A DNA stretch of 64,000 bases, from NCBI RefSeq assembly GCF_029893345.1, contig NZ_JARXVE010000004.1, positions 1 through 64,000 of the forward strand. Direction: 5' to 3'. Both the position numbers and the translations under genes were made by a program. Every line of letters starts with the position of its first letter. The stretch's first letter is position 1. Below the pieces are notes generated by a model. That model made no database searches, was not told the DNA's origin, and saw only the letters and a program-made list of their open reading frames with translations. Below, piece by piece: positions 9,567 to 18,625 of the stretch. Source of the DNA: Mycolicibacterium frederiksbergense (GTDB lineage Bacteria; Actinomycetota; Actinomycetes; Mycobacteriales; Mycobacteriaceae).

Positions 9567-10190
9567 ATGAGATCGCGGTACCTGCCCTATGCCAGCAGAC
9601 CCGGCCGGTTGTTGGCCCAATTGTTCAGCGATGTGGCCGTCATCACCTGGACTGCAGTGTGGGTGCTGGTCGGAATGGCCGTGCATTCGGCGGTGTCCAC
9701 CATCGCCGAGGTCGGCCAGCAGGTCGAGAGCGGCGCCAACGGGGTTGCCGACAGCCTGGGCTCGGCCGGTGACAGCGCCGACAATGTTCCCCTGGTCGGC
9801 GACACGCTGAGCAAGCCGCTGCGCGCGGCCAGCGAGGCCGCCCTGGACATCGCCGGCGCCGGCCACAACCTGGACAGCACGGCTAGCTGGCTGGCCTGGG
9901 TGCTGGCCCTGGCAGTGGCCGCCGCACCGATCCTGTTCGTCGTCATGCCCTGGCTGTATCTGCGGATGCGGTTCTTCCGGCGCAAATGGACCGTGATCAC
10001 CCTGGCCTCGACCGCCGCCGGGGAGCAGTTGCTTGCCCTGCGGGCGCTGGCCAACCGGCCGCTGGCCAAGCTGACCGCGGTGTCCGATGACCCCGTCGGT
10101 GCTTGGCGGAATCAAGACCACTATGCGATTCGCGGCCTGGCCGCGCTGGAACTGCGCTCTGCCGGCATACGCCTGCGCCGCATCCCGTGA
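9567..10190 (+). CDS. Membrane protein of unknown function (Rv0779c-like)
   Basis: The 207-residue protein has two clear membrane segments, about residues 18-42 and 110-133, separated by a periplasmic loop of about 65 residues rich in Gly, Ser and Ala. A basic cytoplasmic tail of about 70 residues contains AAGEQLLALRALANRPL. I do not recognise a functional domain. Position and topology match Rv0779c, another uncharacterised membrane protein. ATG 9567 is divergent from purC with 30 bp between start codons, so the two probably share a promoter region. Confidence 0.82.
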   Translation: MRSRYLPYASRPGRLLAQLFSDVAVITWTAVWVLVGMAVHSAVSTIAEVGQQVESGANGVADSLGSAGDSADNVPLVGDTLSKPLRAASEAALDIAGAGHNLDSTASWLAWVLALAVAAAPILFVVMPWLYLRMRFFRRKWTVITLASTAAGEQLLALRALANRPLAKLTAVSDDPVGAWRNQDHYAIRGLAALELRSAGIRLRRIP

Positions 10191-10194
10191 CCCA

Positions 10195-10247
10195 GTGATT
10201 TGTGTGCGTTTAGTGACGCCCACCGTTACCAAACGCACCCAAATCAC
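10195..10247. repeat. Imperfect 17-bp inverted repeat
   Basis: GTGATTTGTGTGCGTTT (10195-10211) pairs with AAACGCACCCAAATCAC (10231-10247) with a single mismatch and a 19-base loop. It starts 4 bp after the stop of the membrane-protein gene and lies 43 bp before the DUF559 gene, both on the plus strand. It may terminate or attenuate transcription between them, or be a dispersed intergenic element. Confidence 0.6.
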
Positions 10248-10289
10248 AGTGTGGGAACCGTTTGACGGGGGCACCGCGTCCAATGCCAT

Positions 10290-11189
10290 GTGATTGACGA
10301 CTATCTACGCGACCACGACGGGGTGATCACGCTCGCCCAGGCACAGCAGGCTGGGCTGAGCAAGCAGGCGGTCTACCGCAGGGTCCGGTCTGGACATTGG
10401 CTCCGCTGCTCACCTGGGGTGTATTTCGTCGACGATCGGCCGTTCACCGAGTCAGCCCGGGTCAGAGCGGCTGTCTGGTCGGCGGGGCCGAATGCGACAG
10501 CAAGCGGACTGGCCGCCGCATGGTGGCACGAGGTGACGAAGTATCCGCCCGAAACCGTTGAGGTCACCATTCCGCGAACCGGCCACCACCCGCGGCGGCA
10601 TGGCATTCGGCTGCGCCGGCGTGACCTCGACCCCCACGACATCGTGCAGCGCCGGGGACTGCGGGTGACGGCGCTGCCGCTCACTGTGGTCGAAGCTGCG
10701 ACCCGGCGTGGCGGTGGCGCCAAACTCATGGACACCGCCTTGCAGCGTCACACCGAACTGCGCGACCTGTGGCGAGCGCATCTGCGCAATAAGGGCAGGC
10801 ACGGTTCGCCGGCCGCCCGCCGCCTGCTGCAGGCCGCCGCGGACGGCGCCCGCTCGGAGGCCGAGCGGCTACTGATCAAGCTGCTCCGGGAGGCGGGGAT
10901 CCGAGGTTGGAAGGCCAACTACCGCCTAAGCCGATACCTGATCGATGTGGCCTTCCCCGCCGAGAAGATCGCGATCGAGACCGACGGCTGGGCGTTTCAC
11001 CACGACCAGGACGACTTTCAAAAAGACCGGGTGAAGCAGAACGAGATCGCCCTGTTGGGCTGGCAGGTATTGCGGTTCACCTGGCTGGACCTGACGGAGT
11101 ACCCGCAGCGGGTGATCGCCGAGATCCGGCTCGCTATCAAGAACCGTACAGCCGTCGCAGCCAACTTCCGAACGGGTGCCGCACGGTGA
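10290..11189 (+). CDS. AbiEi-like N-terminal domain with DUF559 nuclease-like domain
   Basis: This 299-residue protein has an N-terminal winged-helix region like AbiEi-type antitoxins (GVITLAQAQQAGLSKQAVYR, about residues 10-29, then GVYFVDDRP). The C-terminal DUF559/Vsr-like PD-(D/E)xK domain has YLIDVAFPAEKIAIETDGWAF (about residues 215-235), where Asp, Glu and the later QNEIALLGWQVLRFTW match the restriction-like core. Such proteins are frequent in mycobacteria and their function is not settled; DNA processing or defence is possible. No partner toxin is adjacent. The start is GTG 10290. Its 3' end overlaps the convergent DUF1707 gene by 53 bp. Confidence 0.8.
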   Translation: MIDDYLRDHDGVITLAQAQQAGLSKQAVYRRVRSGHWLRCSPGVYFVDDRPFTESARVRAAVWSAGPNATASGLAAAWWHEVTKYPPETVEVTIPRTGHHPRRHGIRLRRRDLDPHDIVQRRGLRVTALPLTVVEAATRRGGGAKLMDTALQRHTELRDLWRAHLRNKGRHGSPAARRLLQAAADGARSEAERLLIKLLREAGIRGWKANYRLSRYLIDVAFPAEKIAIETDGWAFHHDQDDFQKDRVKQNEIALLGWQVLRFTWLDLTEYPQRVIAEIRLAIKNRTAVAANFRTGAAR

Positions 11190-11745
11190 CCGACCCCATC
11201 CGGACCCGCCCGCGCACGATGACGTGCAGCTGGTCCGACGGCGGGCCGGTGCGCACCTTGGCCGTGGCGCTGCCCGCGAACCCGTCGACACCGTTGAGGT
11301 CGGCGGTCGCCGAGTCCGGCAGGATGAGCTCCGTCGAACTGCAGTAGTCGTCGACAACCACCTCCACCACCGGGCCCGGCAGCACCGCGGAGGTGAAGTC
11401 CAGCGTGGTGCTGCACAGCCTGGTGTTGAGATGCAGCGCCGGTGCCACCGTCCATTGCCCACGCCGCACGATCGAGGACATCCAGCCGCGCAGTTCTTCG
11501 GGCGCCACCGCGGGCCGGTGCAATGTCGGGGCCGACGGGGGCACGGCCATCGGCAGGTCCATCGGCAAATCGGAGACCACCGCGCCCAACTCGCCCCGGG
11601 TGCGGGCGGCCAGTGCGGCGTCGTAGCGCTCGCTGAACTCGTCGAGCGTGATCATCCCTTCGGCCACTGCGCGTTCGAGCAGTTGGCCCACTTTCGCACG
11701 TTCGGCGTCGGAGACTCGCAGATGGTCATCGTGGCCTGAGTCCAT
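11137..11745 (-). CDS. DUF1707 SHOCT-like domain protein
   Basis: The 202-residue protein has an N-terminal DUF1707 domain (LRVSDAERAKVGQLLERAV, then GMITLDEFSERYDAALAART, about residues 9-55), followed by a beta-rich C-terminal region of unknown fold resembling DUF2154-type cell-envelope domains. Its function is unknown. Its start overlaps the end of the TDT transporter by 20 bp, so it is probably the last gene of the purB-CYP126-transporter transcript. The 3' end overlaps the convergent DUF559 gene. Confidence 0.8.
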   Translation of the reverse strand: MDSGHDDHLRVSDAERAKVGQLLERAVAEGMITLDEFSERYDAALAARTRGELGAVVSDLPMDLPMAVPPSAPTLHRPAVAPEELRGWMSSIVRRGQWTVAPALHLNTRLCSTTLDFTSAVLPGPVVEVVVDDYCSSTELILPDSATADLNGVDGFAGSATAKVRTGPPSDQLHVIVRGRVRMGSVTVRHPFGSWLRRLYGS

Positions 11746-12640
11746 GCCCTGAGATTAGGCGAAGGACGGGTCTCACCATGATTCCGACAACCGCCAGCCA
11801 GGCCGCGAACGCGATCCAGAGGAACACATACGAGACGACAACCAGTGATTGCCAACCAATTTCGAGCGCAACCGAATAGCTGGCCGCCGAGAACATGCCC
11901 AGCGGGAACACCGCGGGCCAGTCGAGCAGCTGTCGCCAACCGGTGATCGCCAGCGGCACGATCTGCGAGGCGGCGACGGCCAGCGTCACGACCGTGACGA
12001 CCTGCACCGCATCGGCGAGCGGCCCCGGTGGCAGCTGGGCGTGGATGCGCTCTCCGGCCACCGTGGCGATCGCGACGCCGCCCATCAGAATCCAGTGGTC
12101 CGGTGGGACGTTGCGCCGAAGCCCCGGCTCCATCAGCGCCCGGCAGGCGATGAGCGTCGTCATGACGCCGTACAGGCCGAGCGCGAGGACCCAGAAGATG
12201 AACGCCCAGAACATGGTTCCGCCGGCCACGAAAACGATGGCCAGTCCGGACGTCGCGACGCTGACCAACTCCCAGCTACCGCGGGCCCGGCCGCACAGCC
12301 CGGTCCAGCCCAACCGGCGCATCCGCAGCAGCAACACCGGGACCAGCGCCAGCCAGCCCAGCAGGGCCAGCGCACCGAACACCCACACCGCCGGCCGGTA
12401 CTCAGCGAACCGGCCGGCCAGCACCGAACAGGCCGCCACATAGGTGAACAATCCGATCACCGTGTCGATGTCCCGCAGGTCGAACGACCGCCAGCGCGCC
12501 ACCGTCAGACACATCAGCACCGGCAGCGCGATGATCGCCAGCAGCGCCAGCGGACAGCTCAGGAAACCCAGATCGTGGTCCGCGGCGGCGATCGACACGA
12601 TGCCGGTCGCCATGACGGCCGCGAAAACCGTGGGTTTCAC
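11726..12640 (-). CDS. TDT-family (tellurite-resistance/dicarboxylate) transporter
   Basis: The 304-residue protein has about ten membrane helices and the TDT-family opening [19 protein letters not shown], where members of the TehA/Mae1/SLAC1 family have their first channel helix. It may move a dicarboxylate, sulfite or another anion; the sequence does not say which. The start is GTG 12640, sharing GTGA with the CYP126 stop; longer starts run into the P450 gene. Such tight coupling to CYP126 and purB is unexpected for a transporter. Confidence 0.86.
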   Translation of the reverse strand: MKPTVFAAVMATGIVSIAAADHDLGFLSCPLALLAIIALPVLMCLTVARWRSFDLRDIDTVIGLFTYVAACSVLAGRFAEYRPAVWVFGALALLGWLALVPVLLLRMRRLGWTGLCGRARGSWELVSVATSGLAIVFVAGGTMFWAFIFWVLALGLYGVMTTLIACRALMEPGLRRNVPPDHWILMGGVAIATVAGERIHAQLPPGPLADAVQVVTVVTLAVAASQIVPLAITGWRQLLDWPAVFPLGMFSAASYSVALEIGWQSLVVVSYVFLWIAFAAWLAVVGIMVRPVLRLISGHGLRPR

Positions 12641-13875
12641 GAATCCAGCTCGACCACCAGATGACGGATACCGGTGTGCCGGTTGCTGCGGGTCCACTCC
12701 ACGGGTGCGACCAACCGGGCGCTGCCGAACCGGGACAGCAGTTCCTCGAACAGCACCCGCAGCTCCAGGCGGGCCAGATTGGCGCCCAGGCAGTAGTGCA
12801 CGCCCTGCCCGAAACCCAGGTGCGGGTTGGGTTTCCGGGTGATGTCGAACACATCGGCATCATCGAAGACCAGCGGGTCCCGGTTCGCCGAGCCTTCCCA
12901 GATCTGTACCTTCTGCCCGGCCTCGATCTGACAGCCGCCCAGGGTCACCGGGTGGGTGGCGGTGCGCCGCTTGGACGGGGACGGCGAGGTCCAACGGACC
13001 ATCTCCTCAACGGCGGTCGGCAGCAACGACATATCGGCCCGCAACAACTCCAGCTGCGAGGGGTGCTCGATCAGGGCCAGCAGGCCGCCTGCCACCGCGT
13101 TGCGGGTGGTCTCGGCGCCGGCACTGAACAGCAGGCTGAAGAACAGGTACAGCTCAACTTCGGAGAGCGGGGCCAGGCCGTCCGCCAATGAAGCGTTGGC
13201 CACCACCGACAGCATGTCGTCGGTGGGCTCGGCCCGCTTGGCCGCGATGAGCTCCTGCCCGTAGGTGTACATCCGGGACCCGGCCTCCTCGGCCGACATC
13301 GCCGTCATCTGCGCCATCGCGGCCGAACGCGAGCCGCCGAAGTCGAACTGCGGCTCAATCGCGCGGAACAGCCAATGCCGTTCGGATTCAGGCACTCCCA
13401 GCAGAATGCAGATCATCTGCATGGGCAGCTCGGCGGCCACGTCGACCAGGAAGTCAAAAGGCCGGCCCGGCTCGACAGCATCCAGCAACCGGCGCGCCCG
13501 CGCCCGCAGATCATCTTCTACCCGCTGGATCATTCGCGGGGTCAGCCCGGAGCTGACCAGCCGCCGGATCTGCGCGTGCCGCGGATCGTCCATCATGTTG
13601 AGCACCTGACCGGCGATGGCCAGGTCCTGTAGCAGCGTGCCGCCGTAGGGCCGGGCACCGCCGGTGACCGATGAAAACACCGCCGGATCACGCAGTACCG
13701 CAAGGGTTTCGGCGTGGGTGGCGACAGACCAGAAGCCTTCGCCGTCCGGTGTGTGCTCGGTGGGGGGATGCCAGAACACCGGGGCCTCGCGCCGATGCAC
13801 GGCGAACAACTGATGCGGGAAACCCGATGCGAAGTTGTCCAGGTCGGTGAGGTCACCCACCCCCGGCAGCGTCAC
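12637..13875 (-). CDS. cyp126: Cytochrome P450, CYP126 family
   Basis: This 412-residue bacterial P450 has the I-helix motif [10 protein letters not shown] (oxygen activation), the ExxR in the K helix (EEMVRW) and the haem loop [10 protein letters not shown] with Cys362 as thiolate ligand. The assignment to CYP126 rests on resemblance and on its place directly after purB, as for Rv0778. The natural substrate is not known. The start GTG 13875 overlaps the purB stop by 4 bp, so expression is tied to purine biosynthesis genes. No ferredoxin gene is adjacent. Confidence 0.88.
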   Translation of the reverse strand: MTLPGVGDLTDLDNFASGFPHQLFAVHRREAPVFWHPPTEHTPDGEGFWSVATHAETLAVLRDPAVFSSVTGGARPYGGTLLQDLAIAGQVLNMMDDPRHAQIRRLVSSGLTPRMIQRVEDDLRARARRLLDAVEPGRPFDFLVDVAAELPMQMICILLGVPESERHWLFRAIEPQFDFGGSRSAAMAQMTAMSAEEAGSRMYTYGQELIAAKRAEPTDDMLSVVANASLADGLAPLSEVELYLFFSLLFSAGAETTRNAVAGGLLALIEHPSQLELLRADMSLLPTAVEEMVRWTSPSPSKRRTATHPVTLGGCQIEAGQKVQIWEGSANRDPLVFDDADVFDITRKPNPHLGFGQGVHYCLGANLARLELRVLFEELLSRFGSARLVAPVEWTRSNRHTGIRHLVVELDS

Positions 13876-15290
13876 AAGATGGCGCCCGAGGTGTACTTGG
13901 CGGCCTCGGGGTACCGGCTGACCAGCTCGTCGACGGCGGCGACCACCCCGTCCACCTGAGCCCCGGCCGCACCGGTGAACGCCTGCTTGTCGGCCAGCGC
14001 AGCCTCCAGGGCCGCCCGGTCCAGCGGCAGCCGCGGATCGGCGGCCAGCCGGTCCAGCAGATCCGGCTCGTGCCCCTGTTCCCGCATGGCCAGCGCCACG
14101 GCGACCGCGTGTTCCTTGATCACCTCGTGCGCGGCCTCGCGGCCCACCCCGGCGCGTACCGCGGCGATCAGGATGCGCGTGGTGGCCAGGAACGGCAGAT
14201 AGCGGTCCAGCTCACGCTGGATCACCGCCGGGTAGGCACCGAACTCGTCGAGCACGGTGAGGAAGGTCTCGGTCTGGCCGTCGATGGCGAAGAAGGCGTC
14301 GGGCAGCGCGACGCGGCGCACCACCGAGCAGAACACGTCGCCCTCGTTCCATTGCGCGCCGGCCAGTTCGGCGGCCATCGAGCCGTATCCGCGCAGCACC
14401 ACCTGCAGGCCATTGACCCGCTCGCAGGACCGGGTGTTCATCTTGTGCGGCATGGCCGAGGATCCGACCTGCCCGGGCGCGAAGCCCTCGGTCACCAGCT
14501 CGTGACCGGCCATCAGCCGGATGGTGTGCGCCAGCGAGGACGGCCCGGCACCCACCTGCACCAGCGCCGACAGCACATCGTGGTCCAGCGAGCGCGGGTA
14601 CACCTGTCCGACACTGGTGAAAACGTCTGTGAATCCCAGGAATTGGGCGACCCGGCGCTCGAGTTCGGCCAGCCGTTCGGTGTCGCCGTCGAACAGGTCG
14701 AGCATGTCCTGGGCGGTACCCATCGGGCCCTTGATGCCGCGCAGCGGATACCGGTCGATCAGTTCCCGCAACCGGGTCAACGCCAGCAGGGACTCTTCGG
14801 CGGCCGAGGCGAACCGCTTGCCCAGCGTGGTGGCCTGCGCCGCGACATTGTGCGACCGGCCGGCCATCACCAGGTCGCGGTAGACGACGGACCGTTCGGC
14901 CAGCCGGGCGACCACCGCGACGCCGTGGGCGAACACCAGCTCCAGGGATTGGCGGATCTGCAGCTGCTCGACATTCTCGGTGAGGTCGCGGCTGGTCATG
15001 CCCTTGTGCACATGCTCGTGGCCGGCCAGCGCGTTGAACTCCTCGATGCGCGCCTTGACGTCGTGGCGGGTCACCCGCTCCCGGGCCGCGATCGAGGCCA
15101 GGTCGACGTTCTCCAGGACCCGCTCGTAGTCCTCGATCACCCCGTCGGGCACTGCCACACCGAGTTCGGCCTGGGCACGCAGCACGGCCAGCCAGAGTTT
15201 GCGTTCGGCGACGATCTTGGCCTCCGGCGACCAGATCGCGACCATCTCATCGCTTGCGTACCGGTTGGCCAGAACATTCGGGATCGTCAC
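13872..15290 (-). CDS. purB: Adenylosuccinate lyase
   Basis: PurB removes fumarate from SAICAR and from adenylosuccinate, serving purine synthesis and AMP formation. The 472-residue protein carries the fumarase/aspartase signature SSAMPHKMN at residues 277-285 and the family's [12 protein letters not shown] segment (about residues 95-106). The start GTG 15290 gives [13 protein letters not shown], equal in length to M. tuberculosis PurB (Rv0777). It leads a run of four overlapping genes: purB, CYP126, TDT transporter and DUF1707. Confidence 0.97.
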   Translation of the reverse strand: MTIPNVLANRYASDEMVAIWSPEAKIVAERKLWLAVLRAQAELGVAVPDGVIEDYERVLENVDLASIAARERVTRHDVKARIEEFNALAGHEHVHKGMTSRDLTENVEQLQIRQSLELVFAHGVAVVARLAERSVVYRDLVMAGRSHNVAAQATTLGKRFASAAEESLLALTRLRELIDRYPLRGIKGPMGTAQDMLDLFDGDTERLAELERRVAQFLGFTDVFTSVGQVYPRSLDHDVLSALVQVGAGPSSLAHTIRLMAGHELVTEGFAPGQVGSSAMPHKMNTRSCERVNGLQVVLRGYGSMAAELAGAQWNEGDVFCSVVRRVALPDAFFAIDGQTETFLTVLDEFGAYPAVIQRELDRYLPFLATTRILIAAVRAGVGREAAHEVIKEHAVAVALAMREQGHEPDLLDRLAADPRLPLDRAALEAALADKQAFTGAAGAQVDGVVAAVDELVSRYPEAAKYTSGAIL

Positions 15291-15331
15291 GAACACACAG
15301 CTTACGGCCCTGGGTAGGGCAGGCTGAAGAC

Positions 15332-17041
15332 ATGCACCACCGCACCCACTTCATCGGCCTGGACCTCGCCTGGGGCGAGCGCAAACCCACCGGGGTCGCC
15401 ATCTGCGACGACGAGGGCCACCTCCTGCATGTTTCGGCGCAGACCGACGACGCCAGCATTCTCGCCGCGATCAAGCCGTTCACCTGCGATGACTGTGTGG
15501 TGGGCATCGACGCTCCGCTGGTGGTGACCAATCCGAGCGGCAACCGCCCGTGCGAGGCGGCGCTGAACCGGGACTTTCGCGCATTCGAGGCCGGCGCGCA
15601 TCCGTCCAACACCGGGAAACCCGAGTTCGCCGAGGGTCCGCGGGGTGCCCGGCTGGCCGCCGCGCTGGACCTGGACCTGGATCCGCGGTCGACGGGGCCG
15701 CGTCGCGCCCTGGAGGTGTACCCGCACGCCGCCTCGGTGGCGCTGTTCCGGCTCGGCCGCACGCTGAAGTACAAGGCCAAACCGGGACGGACCTTCGAAC
15801 AGCTGCGCTCGGAACTGCTGCGACTGATGGAGCTGATCGCGGGCCTGCGCCATGCCGAAGTGCCGCTGGACGTCACCGGCAACGAGCAGTGGCGGCAGCT
15901 GTACGAGGCGGTGGAGGACGCCACCAGCAAGAGTGAGCTGCGCCGGGCCGAGGATCCTGTCGACGCCGTGCTGTGCGCCTACGTCGCGTTGTACGCCACC
16001 GCCCGGCCCGACGACGTGACGGTGTACGGCGATGTCGACACCGGCTACATCCTGACCCCGACGCTTCCGGCGGATCTGACGCCGCGGTCGGCGCTGCCTC
16101 CGGTGGTCGCCGAGTACGCGGCGCGGCGGCCGGCCCTGGTCACCTCGACCGACCACTATCTGGAACTGGTGACGGCGTTGCTCGACGACGCGGGCATCAA
16201 CTATCTGAACATCAGCGCCCGGACCAAGAGTGTGGATTCGTTCGCGGCCAAGGTCGGGCGGTCCATCGATGGGCAACCCCTGTACACCGATCCGCTGGTG
16301 GAGATCACCGATCAGGTCGGTCTGCGGGTCATCACGTATCTGCGGGATGACGTCGACGCGGTGGCCAATCTACTGGCCGAGGAGATGCGGCTGCTCGACG
16401 ACCAGGACATGGGTCTGCAGACCGCACGTGAGGGCCGGTGGGGTTATGCCAGCCGGCACCTGCTGGTCGGGGTGGAAGGTGAGCAGCAACCGGCGTCCAT
16501 CCAGGTCCGCACCGTGCTGCAGCATGCGTGGGCCGAGTTCGAACACGATGTGCGGTACAAGGGTTCGATTCCGGCCGAGCATGTCAGCGAGCTGGACCGC
16601 AAGTTCGCCTTGGCGGCCGGGCTTCTGGAGTTGGCCGACCGCGAGTTCACTGAGATCCGGGATCGGTTGCGCAGCACCATGACCGAGGATGAGACGGCAT
16701 TCTCCACGGATTCCCGCATTGCCACACCGGTTTTGGCAACGTATCTGGGTAACCGGTTCGCCGACGCCGGTTGGTCCAGAACCGACCACTACGGGTGGAT
16801 CTCGGGGCTGCTGCTCGAGCTCGGCATCACCTCGCTGGATGCCCTGACCACGGTGCTGGACTCGGTGAACACAGATGAGATCAACCGGCTGATGGGCTAC
16901 CGGTATCCGCCCGGTGCGGTGCGCCGTCTCGACGATGCCTTGCTGGCGGTGTTCACCGAACGGTATATCGGCCTGCACGGCAATACCCACCGGATCACGC
17001 TGCTGCAGAACCGGATTGAACGTCTGAGGGGTGACTCCTAG
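15332..17041 (+). CDS. relZ: Bifunctional RNase HII-like (DUF429) and (p)ppGpp synthetase RelZ
   Basis: The 569-residue fusion has an N-terminal DUF429 RNase-H-like domain (Asp11 in GLDLAWGE, Asp60 in GIDAPL) and a C-terminal RelA/SpoT synthetase domain (about residues 275-420). It matches MS_RHII-RSD/RelZ of M. smegmatis (MSMEG_5849), reported to degrade RNA in R-loops and make alarmones. Synthetase features are present: ARTKSVDSFAAK, Asp327 in ITDQVGLRVI, GYASRH with Tyr372 and His376, and QVRT at 391-394. The Glu normally two residues before the Q of ExQxRT is Ser389 here. There is no hydrolase domain. The gene is divergent from purB with 41 bp between starts. Confidence 0.92.
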   Translation: MHHRTHFIGLDLAWGERKPTGVAICDDEGHLLHVSAQTDDASILAAIKPFTCDDCVVGIDAPLVVTNPSGNRPCEAALNRDFRAFEAGAHPSNTGKPEFAEGPRGARLAAALDLDLDPRSTGPRRALEVYPHAASVALFRLGRTLKYKAKPGRTFEQLRSELLRLMELIAGLRHAEVPLDVTGNEQWRQLYEAVEDATSKSELRRAEDPVDAVLCAYVALYATARPDDVTVYGDVDTGYILTPTLPADLTPRSALPPVVAEYAARRPALVTSTDHYLELVTALLDDAGINYLNISARTKSVDSFAAKVGRSIDGQPLYTDPLVEITDQVGLRVITYLRDDVDAVANLLAEEMRLLDDQDMGLQTAREGRWGYASRHLLVGVEGEQQPASIQVRTVLQHAWAEFEHDVRYKGSIPAEHVSELDRKFALAAGLLELADREFTEIRDRLRSTMTEDETAFSTDSRIATPVLATYLGNRFADAGWSRTDHYGWISGLLLELGITSLDALTTVLDSVNTDEINRLMGYRYPPGAVRRLDDALLAVFTERYIGLHGNTHRITLLQNRIERLRGDS

Positions 17042-17051
17042 AAGAGTCGCG

Positions 17052-17681
17052 TCAGACCCTTACCGCCCGATCGTCGACCGGCGCCAGCACATCGATCACG
17101 TCGATCAGCGTGGCGCGGGCGTTGGCCCTGGGCCCCTCACCCTCGTCCACCAACGAGGCAACCACGGCTCCGTCGACGGCACATACCAAAGCGGTGACCA
17201 GTTCGGCCCGCACCGAGCGGCCCGAACGTTCCACCACCTCAACCACGGCATCGGCGCGCTGCTGCAGGATGCGGCGCTGGATGTCCCGAAGCCCGGGCTG
17301 CCGGGCACAGGCGATGTAGCGCTCGTAGCGGGAGATCAACTCCTCGCTGCCGCGCCGTTCCACCGAACCCCCGAGCAGCAGGTCCACCAGGATGTCGGCG
17401 GTCGACTCGGCGCCCCGGCGGCGCCGCGACAGGGCCGCCACACCGGCCCGCAACTGTTCAGCCTCCCTGGTTTCGATGTATTCGACGGCCTTGGCGATGA
17501 GGTCGTCCAGCGAGGAGAAGTAGTACGTCGTGGAGGCCAGCGGCAGGCCGGCCCGCCGCGCCACCGCACGATGGCGGACGGCGTCGAAACCGCCTTCGCA
17601 GAGCAATTCAGCGGCCGCCCTGACGAGGGCGTACCGTCGACGCTCCCCTTTGGGAGTGACTGCTGCCGTCACTTCTAGCAT
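17052..17681 (-). CDS. TetR-family transcriptional regulator (Rv0775-like)
   Basis: This 209-residue regulator has a basic leader (TPKGERRRYALVRAAAELL) and a TetR helix-turn-helix (VRHRAVARRAGLPLASTTYYF, about residues 36-56). It lies at the Rv0775 position and is divergent from the Tat esterase gene with 110 bp between starts, so regulation of the esterase is plausible. It ends 10 bp from the convergent relZ stop. The ligand is unknown. Confidence 0.88.
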   Translation of the reverse strand: MLEVTAAVTPKGERRRYALVRAAAELLCEGGFDAVRHRAVARRAGLPLASTTYYFSSLDDLIAKAVEYIETREAEQLRAGVAALSRRRRGAESTADILVDLLLGGSVERRGSEELISRYERYIACARQPGLRDIQRRILQQRADAVVEVVERSGRSVRAELVTALVCAVDGAVVASLVDEGEGPRANARATLIDVIDVLAPVDDRAVRV

Positions 17682-17791
17682 GCTGCCAGCCGGGCCCCCA
17701 CCCCATCGGGCTTTCGGTCGATAATCAGACTTTACTCAGGTTTTGCCGCCCGACACTGCCACTGATCATTGCTTTTATCCCCGATGGCAAG

Positions 17792-18625
17792 ATGGCCCGC
17801 ATGCCCAACTTGAGCCGTCGCGCTGTCTTGCGCCTCGGCGTCGGTGCGGCCGCCGGCGCCGCCGGTGCCGTCGCCCTCGCTTCCGCCCCCGCTGTACTGG
17901 CCAGCCCCGCCCCCGCCCCCACCTTCGCCAGCGGTTCGTTCGTCTCGGCAGCGCGCGGCGGGACGAATACCAACTGGGCCATCGCCCGCCCGCCGGGCCA
18001 GACCGGCAAACTGCGCCCGGTGATCGCCCTGCACGGCAAGGGGCAGGACGCGGCCGGTGTGATGGCCGGCGGCGTGGAGCGGGGCCTCGCCGAGGCGGTG
18101 GCGGCCGGGCTGCCGCCGTTCGCGGTGGTCGCGGTCGACGGCGACGGAAGCTATTGGCACAAGCGCGCATCCGGTGAGGATTCCGGGGCGATGGTGCTTG
18201 ACGAGCTGATCCCGATGCTCGGCGAACAGGGCTTGGACACCTCGCGGGTGGGTTTTCTGGGCTGGTCGATGGGCGGCTACGGCGCGCTGCTGCTGGGGTC
18301 GCGGCTCGGACCGGCCCGCACCGCGGCGATCTGCGCGGTCAGCCCGGCGTTGTGGACATCGTCGGGAGCCACTGCGCCCGGCGCCTTCGACAGCGCCGCG
18401 GACTACGCCGCCAACAGTGTCTGGGACCAGCCCGCGCTGGGATCGATCCCGATCCGGATCGACTGCGGCAACAGCGATCCGTTCTATTCGGCGACCAAGC
18501 AGTTCATCGCGCAGCTGCCCAACCCGCCGGCCGGCGGCTTCTCCCCCGGCGGGCACGACGGCAGCTTCTGGAGCTCGCAGCTGCCCGCCGAGATCTCCTG
18601 GATGGCCCCACTGCTGGTCGCCTAG
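17792..18625 (+). CDS. Exported alpha/beta-hydrolase esterase (Rv0774c-like)
   Basis: The 277-residue protein has a twin-arginine signal ([10 protein letters not shown], residues 7-16, followed by an Ala-rich stretch ending near [13 protein letters not shown]), so the folded enzyme is probably exported by Tat. The catalytic domain is of the esterase D/antigen 85-like type with nucleophile Ser159 in GWSMGG and a C-terminal GGHDG His. It probably hydrolyses short-chain or envelope esters; Rv0774c has been described as an esterase. Its stop TAG is shared, base for base on the opposite strand (CTAG), with the purD stop. Confidence 0.9.
   Translation: MARMPNLSRRAVLRLGVGAAAGAAGAVALASAPAVLASPAPAPTFASGSFVSAARGGTNTNWAIARPPGQTGKLRPVIALHGKGQDAAGVMAGGVERGLAEAVAAGLPPFAVVAVDGDGSYWHKRASGEDSGAMVLDELIPMLGEQGLDTSRVGFLGWSMGGYGALLLGSRLGPARTAAICAVSPALWTSSGATAPGAFDSAADYAANSVWDQPALGSIPIRIDCGNSDPFYSATKQFIAQLPNPPAGGFSPGGHDGSFWSSQLPAEISWMAPLLVA

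Noticed and set aside
14070..15317. Long plus-strand open frame opposite purB
   Set aside because: Shadow of purB: composition is His/Gln/Arg-rich and there is no ribosome-binding site or motif.
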